Part shown: piece after piece, positions 16,592 through 24,373 of the stretch
Layout: each line of letters starts with the position of its first letter
Numbering within the stretch: the stretch's first letter is position 1
Source of the DNA: Elusimicrobiota bacterium
GTDB lineage: Bacteria > Elusimicrobiota > Elusimicrobia > UBA1565 > UBA9628
Assembly: GCA_016212795.1 (NCBI GenBank)
Contig: JACRDT010000004.1
Coordinates: forward strand, 34,994 to 98,993
Length of the DNA: 64,000 nucleotides
Direction of reading: 5' to 3'
The notes under the pieces: generated by a model
The model's input: the letters and a program-made list of their open reading frames with translations, nothing else
The model's database searches: none
Told to the model about the DNA's origin: nothing
Translations under genes and position numbers: made by a program

Positions 16592-17707
16592 ATGCATAAG
16601 GCGCAGTCCATCCTGGTGGTGGATGACGATGCCGAGATCCTCATGGTCTGCGCCGCGGCCCTGCGCATGGAGGGCTATCCCGTCGATGAGGCCCGGGGGG
16701 GCGGCGAGGCCGTCGAGAAGCTGTCCGCGCATTACGACATCGTCCTGACCGACCTGATGATGCCGCCCCCGGACGGCATCCAGGTCCTGCGCGACGTGAA
16801 GGCCCGCTCGCCCTCCACCGACGTCATCATCATGACGGCTTCGCCCTCCCTGGACTCCGCCATCTCGGCGGTGAAGGAGGGCGCTTACGACTACCTGCGC
16901 AAGCCGTTCAAGAAGGAGGAGCTCCGGGCCGTCATCCGGCGCTGCGCCGAGGCCCGCGTCACCAAGCAGGAGCTGGCGACGGAGCGGCACCTGCGCGAGG
17001 AGCTCCAGGCCGCCTACCAGGAGCTCAAGAGGATGGAGCAGCTCAAGGAAGGCTTCATCTGCCGGGTCAGCCACGAGCTGCGCACCCCCTTGACCCAGGT
17101 GGTCGGCTGCCTCGAGCTCATCGAGCGCCACCAGGGCGACCCCGCCTGCGCCAAAGACAAGCTCAAGTCCGCCGTGGACGGCGCTCGCCGCCTGCGGGAG
17201 GTCGTCGAGGACATCGTGAGTTTCGCGGAGATCCAGGAGCCCGGGCTCGAGCTCGACAAAAAGCCCGTCGACTTCGGCCCCGTCATCGAGCGGGTCCTCG
17301 AGGAGACCGCGCCGGAGTGGCAGGCCAGGGGGCTGACGATCTCGACCCATCTCGAGGAGAACCGCGAGGTGGTCGCGGACGCCGGCATGCTCGAGCGGGC
17401 CCTGAGGCACCTGATCCTCAACGCTATCCGGTTCAACAAACAGGGCGGCGCCGTGGAGATCCGCGTCCAGGACGCGCCGGAGGGGCTGGAGATCGCGATC
17501 AAAGACACCGGCGAGGGCGTCCCCCTGGACCAGCGCCTGACCATCTTCGACGCCTTCTACCAGATCGCGGAGTTCATGACGCGCAAGGTGCGCGGCCTGG
17601 GCCTGGGCCTGGCCCTGGTCAAGAGGATCGCCGAGGCGCACGGCGGCACGGTGACGGTCGAGAGCACTCCCGGCGAGGGCAGCACCTTCCGCCTCAGGCT
17701 GCCCTGA
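16592..17707 (+). CDS. Receiver-histidine kinase hybrid
   Basis: A 371-residue soluble hybrid. Receiver about 5-120: DDD at 11-13, Asp54 (IVLTDLMMP), Thr in IIMTAS, Lys in YLRKPF. A short coiled linker leads to the HisKA domain with phospho-His161 in [11 protein letters not shown], then HATPase_c with N box (LILNAIRFN), DTGEGVP and [10 protein letters not shown]. No membrane segment: it receives signal via its receiver and passes phosphate on. No phosphotransfer partner adjoins it. Confidence 0.94.
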   Translation: MHKAQSILVVDDDAEILMVCAAALRMEGYPVDEARGGGEAVEKLSAHYDIVLTDLMMPPPDGIQVLRDVKARSPSTDVIIMTASPSLDSAISAVKEGAYDYLRKPFKKEELRAVIRRCAEARVTKQELATERHLREELQAAYQELKRMEQLKEGFICRVSHELRTPLTQVVGCLELIERHQGDPACAKDKLKSAVDGARRLREVVEDIVSFAEIQEPGLELDKKPVDFGPVIERVLEETAPEWQARGLTISTHLEENREVVADAGMLERALRHLILNAIRFNKQGGAVEIRVQDAPEGLEIAIKDTGEGVPLDQRLTIFDAFYQIAEFMTRKVRGLGLGLALVKRIAEAHGGTVTVESTPGEGSTFRLRLP

Positions 17708-17714
17708 CGGGTCG

Positions 17715-19100
17715 TCAGGGCTTTTCTTTCGAGACGCGCTCGAGCGCCCTCTTCGCTTTGCGATGGCCCGGGTCCGACTGGAGGCAGGCTTTCCAGAGCG
17801 CGACGGCGTCCGCGGTCCCGCCGGCCGAGTAGGCCCTCACGCCCTTGAGGTAGAGGGCCTGGGCCGCGGGGCTGATGACCGCCGGCTTCGAGGCGTCGGC
17901 CGGCGCTTCCCCTGGGGGGGAGACCGGGGGCTTCCGGGCCCGTCGCGCCGATTCGTCAGCCTCCTCGAAAAGCCGGCCGACATCCGCCTCCCGCGCCTGC
18001 TCTCTCCCCGGGGCTTTGGCCGCCGCGGGCGCCTTCTTGTCGCCGCCGCGCAGTTCGTCCGGCCAGGGGATATCGACGGCTTCGGCGCCCTGCGTCCGCG
18101 GGACCGGGACCGTGACCGACACCGGTTCCGGCGAGGGGGCCGGCCGCGGCGGGGCCGGGGGGGGGAGCTTGGCCAGGTCCTCGGCGCCAGAGAGATAGAA
18201 CCTGGCCTCGGCGTTCCCCGGGTCGGCCTCGAGCACTTTCTTCCACAGCCGGATCGAGTCGGCGTAATCGTCCTTCTTGAAAGCGTTCAAGGCCTGGACC
18301 GCGGTCCAGAGGAGCTCCTCCTTGCGCTTCTCGAGGTCCTTGATCGTGGCGGCGAGCGTCCGGATGCCGGCCAGGACCTTCGGGTTTTCCATTTGCGAGA
18401 TCAAGTCGCTAGCCCCCCCGCTGCTCGCCCCCCCGCGGGGGGGGCGAGCGATTTGGGGGCGAGCAGTGGGGGGGCTCTGCGCTGTTTTCTTGTCTTCCCC
18501 CCAAACCTCGGCGTGGTACCTCTCGATCATGGCGGCCTCGGCCAGCGGGCCCGTGGGGTAGGTCCCAGGCCATCTCCCCTTCCAGCGCGGCTCGTCGGCG
18601 AGGCGAGGATGGAATTCGAGGAGCGTCTTCTGAAGTTCGACCTTCGCGTTGGCCAGCGGCTGCATGGCCCGGAAGGAGATGGGGATGTCCGCCAGGGCCT
18701 TGGCGTAGGCCTCGAAGCCGGCCCTGGCCCGGGACGGGTCCCGGATCATGGACGCGATCTTGCCGATCCGGTCTTTCCACGCGAGGACCTCGGCGCTCCG
18801 GTCCGAGTCCTTCCGGGCGGCGCCGGGCTCCTGGAGCTCTTTCAGCAGGGCTTCTTTCTCCGCCAGGGCCTTCTCCCGCTCCCGCCTGTCGAGTTCCTCG
18901 GCGGTCTTCCTCAGCTGTTCCCTGGCGCCGGGGTGGCCCGGGGCCTCGAGCAGGACGTCCATGAACCCTTCCAACGCTTCCTCGAATCGGCCTCCCTCGA
19001 AGTCCGCGAGGCTGGCGGTGTAGGCCAGGTCGGCCCTGATCCTGCGGTCCTGCGCCGCGAAGCAATGGGCGGCGAGCAGCAGGGCGATGAACGCGTTCAT
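17715..19100 (-). CDS. Secreted/periplasmic TPR protein interrupted in frame by a palindromic element
   Basis: A 461-residue protein with signal peptide [17 protein letters not shown]. Residues 20-70 hold a TPR ([21 protein letters not shown]), then a charged coiled region. Two more TPR units lie near the C-terminus ([40 protein letters not shown]). In the middle, element copy f adds a Pro/Gly-rich stretch ([20 protein letters not shown]) without breaking the frame; the TTG 8 nt after its G-run is in frame and could act as an internal start. ATGA overlap with the GMC gene shows coupling. Likely a scaffold or assembly factor. Confidence 0.75.
   Translation of the reverse strand: MNAFIALLLAAHCFAAQDRRIRADLAYTASLADFEGGRFEEALEGFMDVLLEAPGHPGAREQLRKTAEELDRREREKALAEKEALLKELQEPGAARKDSDRSAEVLAWKDRIGKIASMIRDPSRARAGFEAYAKALADIPISFRAMQPLANAKVELQKTLLEFHPRLADEPRWKGRWPGTYPTGPLAEAAMIERYHAEVWGEDKKTAQSPPTARPQIARPPRGGASSGGASDLISQMENPKVLAGIRTLAATIKDLEKRKEELLWTAVQALNAFKKDDYADSIRLWKKVLEADPGNAEARFYLSGAEDLAKLPPPAPPRPAPSPEPVSVTVPVPRTQGAEAVDIPWPDELRGGDKKAPAAAKAPGREQAREADVGRLFEEADESARRARKPPVSPPGEAPADASKPAVISPAAQALYLKGVRAYSAGGTADAVALWKACLQSDPGHRKAKRALERVSKEKP
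18405..18487 (-). repeat. Palindromic element, copy f (in frame inside TPR gene)
   Basis: Minus strand: AAACAGCGCAGAG, C-run ACTGCTCGCCCCC, AAAT, then the core GCTCGCCCCCCCC-GC-GGGGGGGGCGAGC, AGC, GGGGGGG and CTAGCGAC. It is longer than the basic element because one arm is duplicated. The following codon is TTG, in frame, 8 nt after the last G-run. Confidence 0.75.
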
Positions 19101-21115
19101 GGGAGCGCGCCAGGACAGGCGGAGCCGGCCGCGGACCGGCTCCCCAGGAGACGGTCCGCCAGCCTCAGGGCGAAGGCGTAGATCGTCATCTGCGGGTTGA
19201 CCCCGAGGCTCTCGGGCACGACCGAGCCGTCGCAGACATGGATGCCGGGCGCAAGCCTCAGGTCCTCGTCCACGACCCTGCCCATGCCGCAGGTCCCCAG
19301 CGGGTGGAAGGCCATGCTGTAAAGCTGCTCCGGCCGCACGGGACGGCCGGTCTCCTCCTCGAGCCGGCCGAGGTCGGCGACCTCGTTGCCGGGACGGTTG
19401 AACGGGAGCAGCAGGCGCTCCGCCCCGGCCGCCAGGAAGATCTCGCCCACGAACCGGGCGGCCGCCGCCAGCCGGCGGATGTCGGCGGGGGAGAGGTCGT
19501 AGCGGATGAGGGGGAGGCCGGGGCCCAGGGGGTAGCGGACGGAGCCGCGTGCTTCGTCGCGGATCATGTAGCCGAAGGCCGCGACGTGGTCGTAGCGGTC
19601 CAGCCACCAACGCAGGCGGGACCCTTCCAGGGCCATGGTGACGGCCGAGGTCGCCCTCGGGGTGAAGACGCCCTCGCAGCGGATGGCTGGGTCTTGCGGG
19701 TGCTCGACGCCCACGCCTTGGGGCACGCCCTCCCACCCGCGCACCGGCTCGGCGAAATGGGCGAAGACCTTCCCCGCCGGATGGAGGGAGAGCCCGTCTC
19801 CCGCCAGGCGCCAGGCCGGCCCCAGGCGGAAGGCCCGGACGAAATACGGCGTGGCCAGCGCGCCGGCCGCGAGGACGAGCTCCCCGCATTCGAGTGTCCG
19901 GCCGCGCGGGTGGCCCGAGTCGCGCACGACCACGGACACGGGGCCTCGGCCTGGCCTCGGGGCCCGCACGCCCACCAGTTCGGCGCCCGTCGCCACCGTC
20001 AGGTTCGGGTCGTCCGCGAGAGGGGAGAGGAAGGCCTTGGCGGAGGTCATCTTGGCGTCGCGCGGGCAGACGAAGCAGCAGCGGCCGGACCCGGCGCAGC
20101 CGTCCTCGCTGCGGTCGAGCGGGGCCCCGGTCTTGATGCCCAGCCGGGCCAGGCCCTCCAGCACGATCTTCGACGACCCGCTCAGCGTGGCCTCCGGAGC
20201 CCGCTTGACCTTCAGGCGTTCCCATGCCTCATCGAGGAAGCGCGAGAACCCGGCCTTGTCGAAGCGGCCTCCGCCGGCTTTCTCCCAGCGCTCCAGCAGG
20301 TCCGCGGGTGTCCGGAGGCACGTGCCCGAGTTGATGACCGTGGTGCCGCCCAGCGCCGTCCCGGTCGGGATGGGGATCATGGCGTTGCCCATGGAGGCGA
20401 CGAAGCAGCATTGAGTGTAGTAGCGGTACACCGCCGCCATCGGGTCGTCGGGGACGGACGCGGCGGGGCCTTTCTCCAGCAGCAAGACCCTGCAGCCTCC
20501 CGCGGCCAGCCTGGCCGCCGCCGCGCCCCCGCCCGCCCCGCTGCCCGCGACGATGATGTCAAATCGCTTGCCCCCCCGGGTACCCGAGCGGCCTTGGCCG
20601 CTTGGGTGTGGGGGCAAGCAGCCGGGGGGGCTGATTTTCGTTTCATTAAGAGCCGTCTCCTCAGTCCGCTCCCCCCGCGCTGCTTGGGCCGGGAGGCCCG
20701 GGGTCCGGGGGGGCGAGCAGCCGGGGGGGATAGTCGCTGTTTCGAGCTTCTTGGGGTCCGCATAGCACCCCGCGTGCACGACGCTCTTGAGGGCCATGAA
20801 GGGCCCCCTGACCAGGGGGGAGGAGACGAGCTGCAGCCGCCGCAGGACCTCGTCGGCCTGCTCCGGCCCGAGGCGGTCGAACCGCCGGGGCTTGCCGAGG
20901 AAGATGAAGGGGAGCAGCCAACGCAGCGCGAAGGCCGCCCCCGAGGCCAGGAGGACGGCCCACCAAGGCAGCGCCTTCACGCGCAGCTCGACGCCCTCGC
21001 GCAGCCGCGCCGCGGCCGGGGCGGAGCCGTCGGCGGCCCCGCTCCCCGGGGCCGAGGCGATGAGCCTGGCGTAGGCGAGGGCGTGGCCCGCGAGGAGGTC
21101 GGCCGCGAAGCTCAT
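19097..21115 (-). CDS. GMC-family FAD oxidoreductase with N-terminal extension
   Basis: A 672-residue protein. Residues 1-120 include a membrane segment (WWAVLLASGAAFALRWLLPF) and a helical domain. The FAD fold begins at about residue 180 with DIIVAGSGAGGGAAAARLA and continues with GTALGGTTVINSGTCLRTP, a four-Cys segment (GCAGSGRCCFVCP) and a C-terminal HPLGTCGMG...DGSVVPESLGVNP typical of GMC/cholesterol-oxidase-like enzymes acting on alcohols. Two palindromic elements (copies h and g) lie in the linker between the domains, adding Pro/Gly-rich sequence. Substrate is probably a hydrophobic alcohol. It is coupled by ATGA overlaps to both neighbours. Confidence 0.82.
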   Translation of the reverse strand: MSFAADLLAGHALAYARLIASAPGSGAADGSAPAAARLREGVELRVKALPWWAVLLASGAAFALRWLLPFIFLGKPRRFDRLGPEQADEVLRRLQLVSSPLVRGPFMALKSVVHAGCYADPKKLETATIPPGCSPPRTPGLPAQAARGERTEETALNETKISPPGCLPPHPSGQGRSGTRGGKRFDIIVAGSGAGGGAAAARLAAGGCRVLLLEKGPAASVPDDPMAAVYRYYTQCCFVASMGNAMIPIPTGTALGGTTVINSGTCLRTPADLLERWEKAGGGRFDKAGFSRFLDEAWERLKVKRAPEATLSGSSKIVLEGLARLGIKTGAPLDRSEDGCAGSGRCCFVCPRDAKMTSAKAFLSPLADDPNLTVATGAELVGVRAPRPGRGPVSVVVRDSGHPRGRTLECGELVLAAGALATPYFVRAFRLGPAWRLAGDGLSLHPAGKVFAHFAEPVRGWEGVPQGVGVEHPQDPAIRCEGVFTPRATSAVTMALEGSRLRWWLDRYDHVAAFGYMIRDEARGSVRYPLGPGLPLIRYDLSPADIRRLAAAARFVGEIFLAAGAERLLLPFNRPGNEVADLGRLEEETGRPVRPEQLYSMAFHPLGTCGMGRVVDEDLRLAPGIHVCDGSVVPESLGVNPQMTIYAFALRLADRLLGSRSAAGSACPGALP
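20563..20646 (-). repeat. Palindromic element, copy g, with a nested palindrome
   Basis: Minus strand: ATGAAACGAAAATCA, CCCCCCCGGCTGC, arm TTGCCCCC, a nested inverted repeat ACCCAAGCGGCC-AA-GGCCGCTCGGGT, then GGGGGGGCAAGCGAT. The standard GCG loop is replaced by a second palindrome. It lies in frame in the GMC gene linker. Confidence 0.75.
20664..20743 (-). repeat. Palindromic element, copy h (tandem with g)
   Basis: Minus strand: CTCGAAACAGCGACTAT, CCCCCCCGGCTGC, arm TCGCCCCCCC, an inner GGGCC-TCCC-GGCCC palindrome, then AAGCAGCGCGGGGGG and AGCGGAC. It is the most degenerate copy, 17 bp from copy g in the same orientation and also in frame. Confidence 0.65.
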
Positions 21116-22509
21116 CCTCTCTCCACGGACTCCACGGCGGCGGCGTCGGAGGTCCCGAGGTCCTCCGTCGCGCCGCCGTCCTTGGAGGATAGGCGCAGGC
21201 GCAGGGAGCCGACCTTGGAGTTGGCGCACCTCAGGACCCGGCCGTCCGCGTCGTCGTAGTCGAACGCCGCCGTCATCCCCGGAGCGGGCGCGCAGCCTCC
21301 CTCGGCGACGAAGTCCCCGAAGTCGACGCGAAAGCCCCAGCCGCCGCCGGTCGGCCAGGTGGCGTTCCTCAGCCCCATCGTCAAGCCGACGGAAGCATGG
21401 TGGCGCCCCTTGCGCCACAGGTGCGCGACGGTGACCCTGGGCAGGACGAGCGGTCCCAGGCGGCCTCGAGCGGACAGGATCTCGAAGACCGCCGTGCCGT
21501 CTCCGGCGAGAGGAGAGCGGCCCGCGCCTGCGACGGCCTGTCCTCCTTGCGACAGGCCGTCCCCGGAGGGGTCATCCATCACCGCGTGCGCCCAGCGCCA
21601 GCATTCGGCTTTGCGTCTTCCCCAAAGATGGCCGACGCTCCCGGGAGCCCGCGTGAAGCCGTAGGCGCGGTCCCCGACGCGGATCTCCCCGTCGAAGCAG
21701 GCCAGGGGGAGCGCGCTGGCGTAGACCGTGCCGGCGAGCCCCCAGAGGTGCAGAGCGTCCGGGACGAAGCGGAAAGGCGGGGCTTCGGGCTTCGACCACC
21801 GGAGGCGCCAGCTCACCTCGTCGCCGTCGCAATCGGCCCCGTCGCGGCGCAGGACGCCCTGGGCGATTCGGCAGACCGTCTCCCCTCCGCCGAAGACGCC
21901 GGGCCCCGCCGCCGTCCACCGGCCGCAGACCGTCTTGCGTTCGCGGGCGTCGAAGACGGCGTACCACAGGCCGCCCTCCAGGCCCGTGGGCCGGCGCTCC
22001 AGGGTGTAGCGCAGCCAGAGGGCGTCGCGGGTCTTGGGGTCGTTGGCCTTGATGAACCACGCCTCATGGAGGCAGTCCGGCGACTCGCCCGTGCGCGGGC
22101 TCCAGAGGTCGGGCGGGCCGGCGAAGCCCCGGCTCAGGAGGCCGAGGTGGAGCAAGATGGCGCCGTCCACGGCGGCCGCGAGGACGAAGAGGGGGTTGCG
22201 CTCCAGGACCGCGAAGGCCAGGAACAGGCCCGTGGAGACCCCCTTGGAGAGCAGGAGGGCGCGCCAGGCGTGCCCCTGCCGAGGGTCCGAGGCGAGGGAG
22301 AACGAAAGGTAGGAGATCATCGTCATCATGGACCCGGTCAGGCCCAGCCAGAGGGTCTTTCCCTCGCCGGGAAGGACGCGGGCCCCGGGCAGGAGGCCGG
22401 CCCCGAGGTTGACGATCCCCATGACGCTGCCGGTCAGCGCGACGAAGGATGCCCCGACCGCGAGGAACAGCCAGCCGTAGGCTTTCAGGATGACGCGGGG
22501 GCCGGGCAT
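21112..22509 (-). CDS. Membrane protein with CrtC/AttH- or tocopherol-cyclase-like lipocalin domain
   Basis: A 465-residue protein. The first about 130 residues contain four to five hydrophobic segments (AYGWLFLAVGASFVALTGS, LVFVLAAA-like). The rest is beta-rich with SVGHLWGRRKAECWRWAHAV, which resembles the HQWG...W.W motif of CrtC/AttH and tocopherol cyclase-like proteins that act on terpenoid or lipid substrates. Assignment is tentative. Residues near 340 (GLSQGGQAVAGAGRSPLAG) come from copy 3 of the second palindromic family. The ATG is 22 bp from a divergent gene and appears leaderless (TACGAT 7 nt upstream). The GMC oxidoreductase follows with ATGA overlap, implying a joint pathway. Confidence 0.65.
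   Translation of the reverse strand: MPGPRVILKAYGWLFLAVGASFVALTGSVMGIVNLGAGLLPGARVLPGEGKTLWLGLTGSMMTMISYLSFSLASDPRQGHAWRALLLSKGVSTGLFLAFAVLERNPLFVLAAAVDGAILLHLGLLSRGFAGPPDLWSPRTGESPDCLHEAWFIKANDPKTRDALWLRYTLERRPTGLEGGLWYAVFDARERKTVCGRWTAAGPGVFGGGETVCRIAQGVLRRDGADCDGDEVSWRLRWSKPEAPPFRFVPDALHLWGLAGTVYASALPLACFDGEIRVGDRAYGFTRAPGSVGHLWGRRKAECWRWAHAVMDDPSGDGLSQGGQAVAGAGRSPLAGDGTAVFEILSARGRLGPLVLPRVTVAHLWRKGRHHASVGLTMGLRNATWPTGGGWGFRVDFGDFVAEGGCAPAPGMTAAFDYDDADGRVLRCANSKVGSLRLRLSSKDGGATEDLGTSDAAAVESVERG
21487..21573. repeat. Second palindromic family, copy 3 (inside CrtC/AttH-like gene)
   Basis: Contains CTCCGGCGAGAGGAG, GCGCCTGCGA and the perfect hairpin GACGGCCTGTC (21532-21542) / GACAGGCCGTC (21551-21561). 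Relative to copies at 13637 and 50579 the stem sequence differs but pairing is kept. Confidence 0.55.
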
Positions 22510-22531
22510 GGAAATATCGTACAATATCCGC
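22510..22531. promoter_or_regulatory. 22-bp divergent intergenic region with overlapping -10 boxes
   Basis: TACAAT (22520-22525) lies 6 nt before the plus ATG at 22532 and TACGAT (22522-22517) lies 7 nt before the minus ATG at 22509. The segment AATATCGTACAATATC is close to a palindrome centred on GTAC. Both transcripts should begin at or next to their start codons. Confidence 0.55.
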
Positions 22532-23401
22532 ATGACGCCTGAGGTCGGTGTCAGCGCCGTGGGCGAGCCTTCCTCTGAGTCCGTGCCGGCGCAGCGGCGC
22601 CTGCGGCGCCGCGCCCCGGGGGTTGACGACATCCAGGAGAGGATGCGCAGCCTCGAGCGCCGCTTCCAGGAGGCCGCCGAGGAGCTCCGGGACCTGCGCA
22701 TCGACATCCTCCCGGAGCCGCGCGCCGAGATCTCGGAGATCAAGGACGAGTGGCACGGCGTCCATTACCGGTGGTGGATCGTCACGCTCTCGGGGGTCCT
22801 CGGGCTGTTCGTGCTGTCGTACGGCCTGTACACGCAGTTCGGGTGGGCCGCCGACCACCGGGTCCTGCCGACCGGCTCGGACTGGCTGCTCAACCACCTG
22901 CCCGTGATGAACGTGCTCCCGGTGCTCTCCTGGGGGTGGCTGGGCCTCCACGTCTTCGCCGGGGCGGCGGCCATCGCCTATCACCCGCGCCGCATGCCGT
23001 TCCTCATCTTCCTCCTGAGCCTCTTCATCGCCATCCGGAGCGTCTTCGTCTTCCTCTCGCCCATCGGGGCTCCGGCCGGCATGGTGGACATGCGGCAGTT
23101 CGACTTCCTGTTTTCGCGCATCATGGGGACCTACACCTTCACCAACGAGTTCGTGTTCTCGGGGCACACGGGCATCCCGTTCCTGTTCTACCTGTTCTTC
23201 GAGTCCTTCAGGCTCAGGGTCGTGATGCTGCTCGGCTCGCTCACCATGGGCGTCTGCGTCCTGCTGTCCCGCAACCACTACACGGTCGACGTGCTGGGGG
23301 CCTTCTTCGTCTCGTACGCGATCTTCGTCCTCGCCGAGCGCCTCTACCAGGGCTACATCCGCCCCTTGTTTCAAATCCTGCCTTCCCGCCAGCGCCACTG
23401 A
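22532..23401 (+). CDS. PAP2-like / sphingomyelin-synthase-like integral membrane phosphotransferase
   Basis: A 289-residue protein. Residues 1-70 are a charged, coiled region (IQERMRSLERRFQEAAEEL). About six membrane helices follow. The signature FVFSGHTGIPFLF and SRNHYTVDVLGAFFVSYAIF matches the C2/C3 motifs of PAP2_C and sphingomyelin/inositolphosphoceramide synthase-like enzymes, whose His-His-Asp triad moves a phospho-headgroup. A lipid headgroup transferase or lipid phosphatase is likely. It starts the plus-strand unit running to 28380; next ATG lies 3 bp after its stop. Confidence 0.82.
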   Translation: MTPEVGVSAVGEPSSESVPAQRRLRRRAPGVDDIQERMRSLERRFQEAAEELRDLRIDILPEPRAEISEIKDEWHGVHYRWWIVTLSGVLGLFVLSYGLYTQFGWAADHRVLPTGSDWLLNHLPVMNVLPVLSWGWLGLHVFAGAAAIAYHPRRMPFLIFLLSLFIAIRSVFVFLSPIGAPAGMVDMRQFDFLFSRIMGTYTFTNEFVFSGHTGIPFLFYLFFESFRLRVVMLLGSLTMGVCVLLSRNHYTVDVLGAFFVSYAIFVLAERLYQGYIRPLFQILPSRQRH

Positions 23402-23404
23402 GTG

Positions 23405-24373
23405 ATGCGTGAACGAGCGGCGGCGCCCGTCAGAGCGGCTTCCTGGGAGGCCGTCATCGTCGGCGGCGGTCCCGCTGGGCTCGCGGCGGGCATCCATCTG
23501 GCGCGCGCCGGCTACCGGACCCTCCTCATCGAGCGCGGCGCTCTCGGCGGCGAGGCCGCCCGCCTCGACCGGGTGGAGAACTACCCCGGCTTCCCTCAGG
23601 GCATCGCCGGCCGCGACCTGATGTCGCTCTGGGTGCGGCAGGCCCGGCGCTGGGGGCTCGAGTTCCGCCGCGCCGAGGCGCGCGGCGTCGAGCGGCGCGC
23701 GGGGGTCTTTGGCGTCAAGCTGTCGAAGGGCGGCGTTATCAGGACCTATGCCGTCATCCTGTGCCCCGGGGCCGAGTTCCGGCGCCTGGGGGTCCCGGGC
23801 GAGAAGCGCCTGGCCGGCGCCGGGGTCTGGAACGCGGCCCTCGACGTCAGCCGGAGGTGGCGCGGCAAGACGGTCGCCGTGGCGGGCTCGGGCGAGACGG
23901 CGCTTCGCCAGGCGCTGTCGCTCTCCAGATTCGCCGCCCACGTCCATCTCCTGAGCCGCTCCGGCCGCCTGAAGGCCAACCGCCTGCTGCGCTGGCGCCT
24001 GTCGGAATGCGGGAATGTCTCGCTGCTGCCCGGGGCCGTCATCGAGCGCCTCGAGGGCCGCCGGGCGCTCGAGACGCTCCGGGTCCGGGTGGGGCGCAAC
24101 GGAGGCACGGAGCGCGTCTCGGTCAAGGCGGACGCGCTCTTCGTCCTGGCGGGCAAGGAGGGCCGGCGTTTCCCCGTGCAGGGGGGGGGCCGGTCGCCGG
24201 GGATCTTCGCCGCCGGCGACGCGTCTTCCGGCCGGTTCCGGCAGGTGGCCGTCGCCGGAGGGGACGGCTTGAGGGCGGCCATGAAGTGCATGGAGTTTCT
24301 CGAGGCAGCCTTAATGAAACGGCATATGCCCCCACGGCTACTTGCCTCCCCGCGGGGGAGGAAAGTTACTTGA
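23405..24373 (+). CDS. Thioredoxin reductase-like FAD/NAD(P) oxidoreductase lacking CxxC
   Basis: A 322-residue flavoprotein with FAD motif VIVGGGPAGLAAGIHLARAG, ENYPGFP, NAD motif VAVAGSGETALRQAL and a terminal GIFAAGDASSG. The redox-active CxxC of thioredoxin reductase is replaced (GAGVWNAALDVS), as in ferredoxin-NADP reductases of this fold, so it should not reduce thioredoxin directly. The last about 18 residues (KRHMPPRLLASPRGRKVT) are encoded by element copy c, which also supplies the stop codon. ATG 23405 is used (GTG 23402 also possible). Confidence 0.85.
   Translation: MRERAAAPVRAASWEAVIVGGGPAGLAAGIHLARAGYRTLLIERGALGGEAARLDRVENYPGFPQGIAGRDLMSLWVRQARRWGLEFRRAEARGVERRAGVFGVKLSKGGVIRTYAVILCPGAEFRRLGVPGEKRLAGAGVWNAALDVSRRWRGKTVAVAGSGETALRQALSLSRFAAHVHLLSRSGRLKANRLLRWRLSECGNVSLLPGAVIERLEGRRALETLRVRVGRNGGTERVSVKADALFVLAGKEGRRFPVQGGGRSPGIFAAGDASSGRFRQVAVAGGDGLRAAMKCMEFLEAALMKRHMPPRLLASPRGRKVT
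24313..24369 (+). repeat. Palindromic element, copy c (gene junction)
   Basis: AATGAAACGGCATATG, CCCCCACGGCTAC, palindrome TTGCCTCCCC-GC-GGGGGAGG, AAAGTTAC, then directly the TTG start at 24370. The SD GGGGGAGG (24354-24361) is exactly 8 nt from that start. The upstream gene reads through the element and stops just beyond it. Confidence 0.85.

Noticed and set aside
23405..24373. Annotation as thioredoxin reductase
   Set aside because: The redox-active CxxC is absent although FAD and NAD motifs are present.
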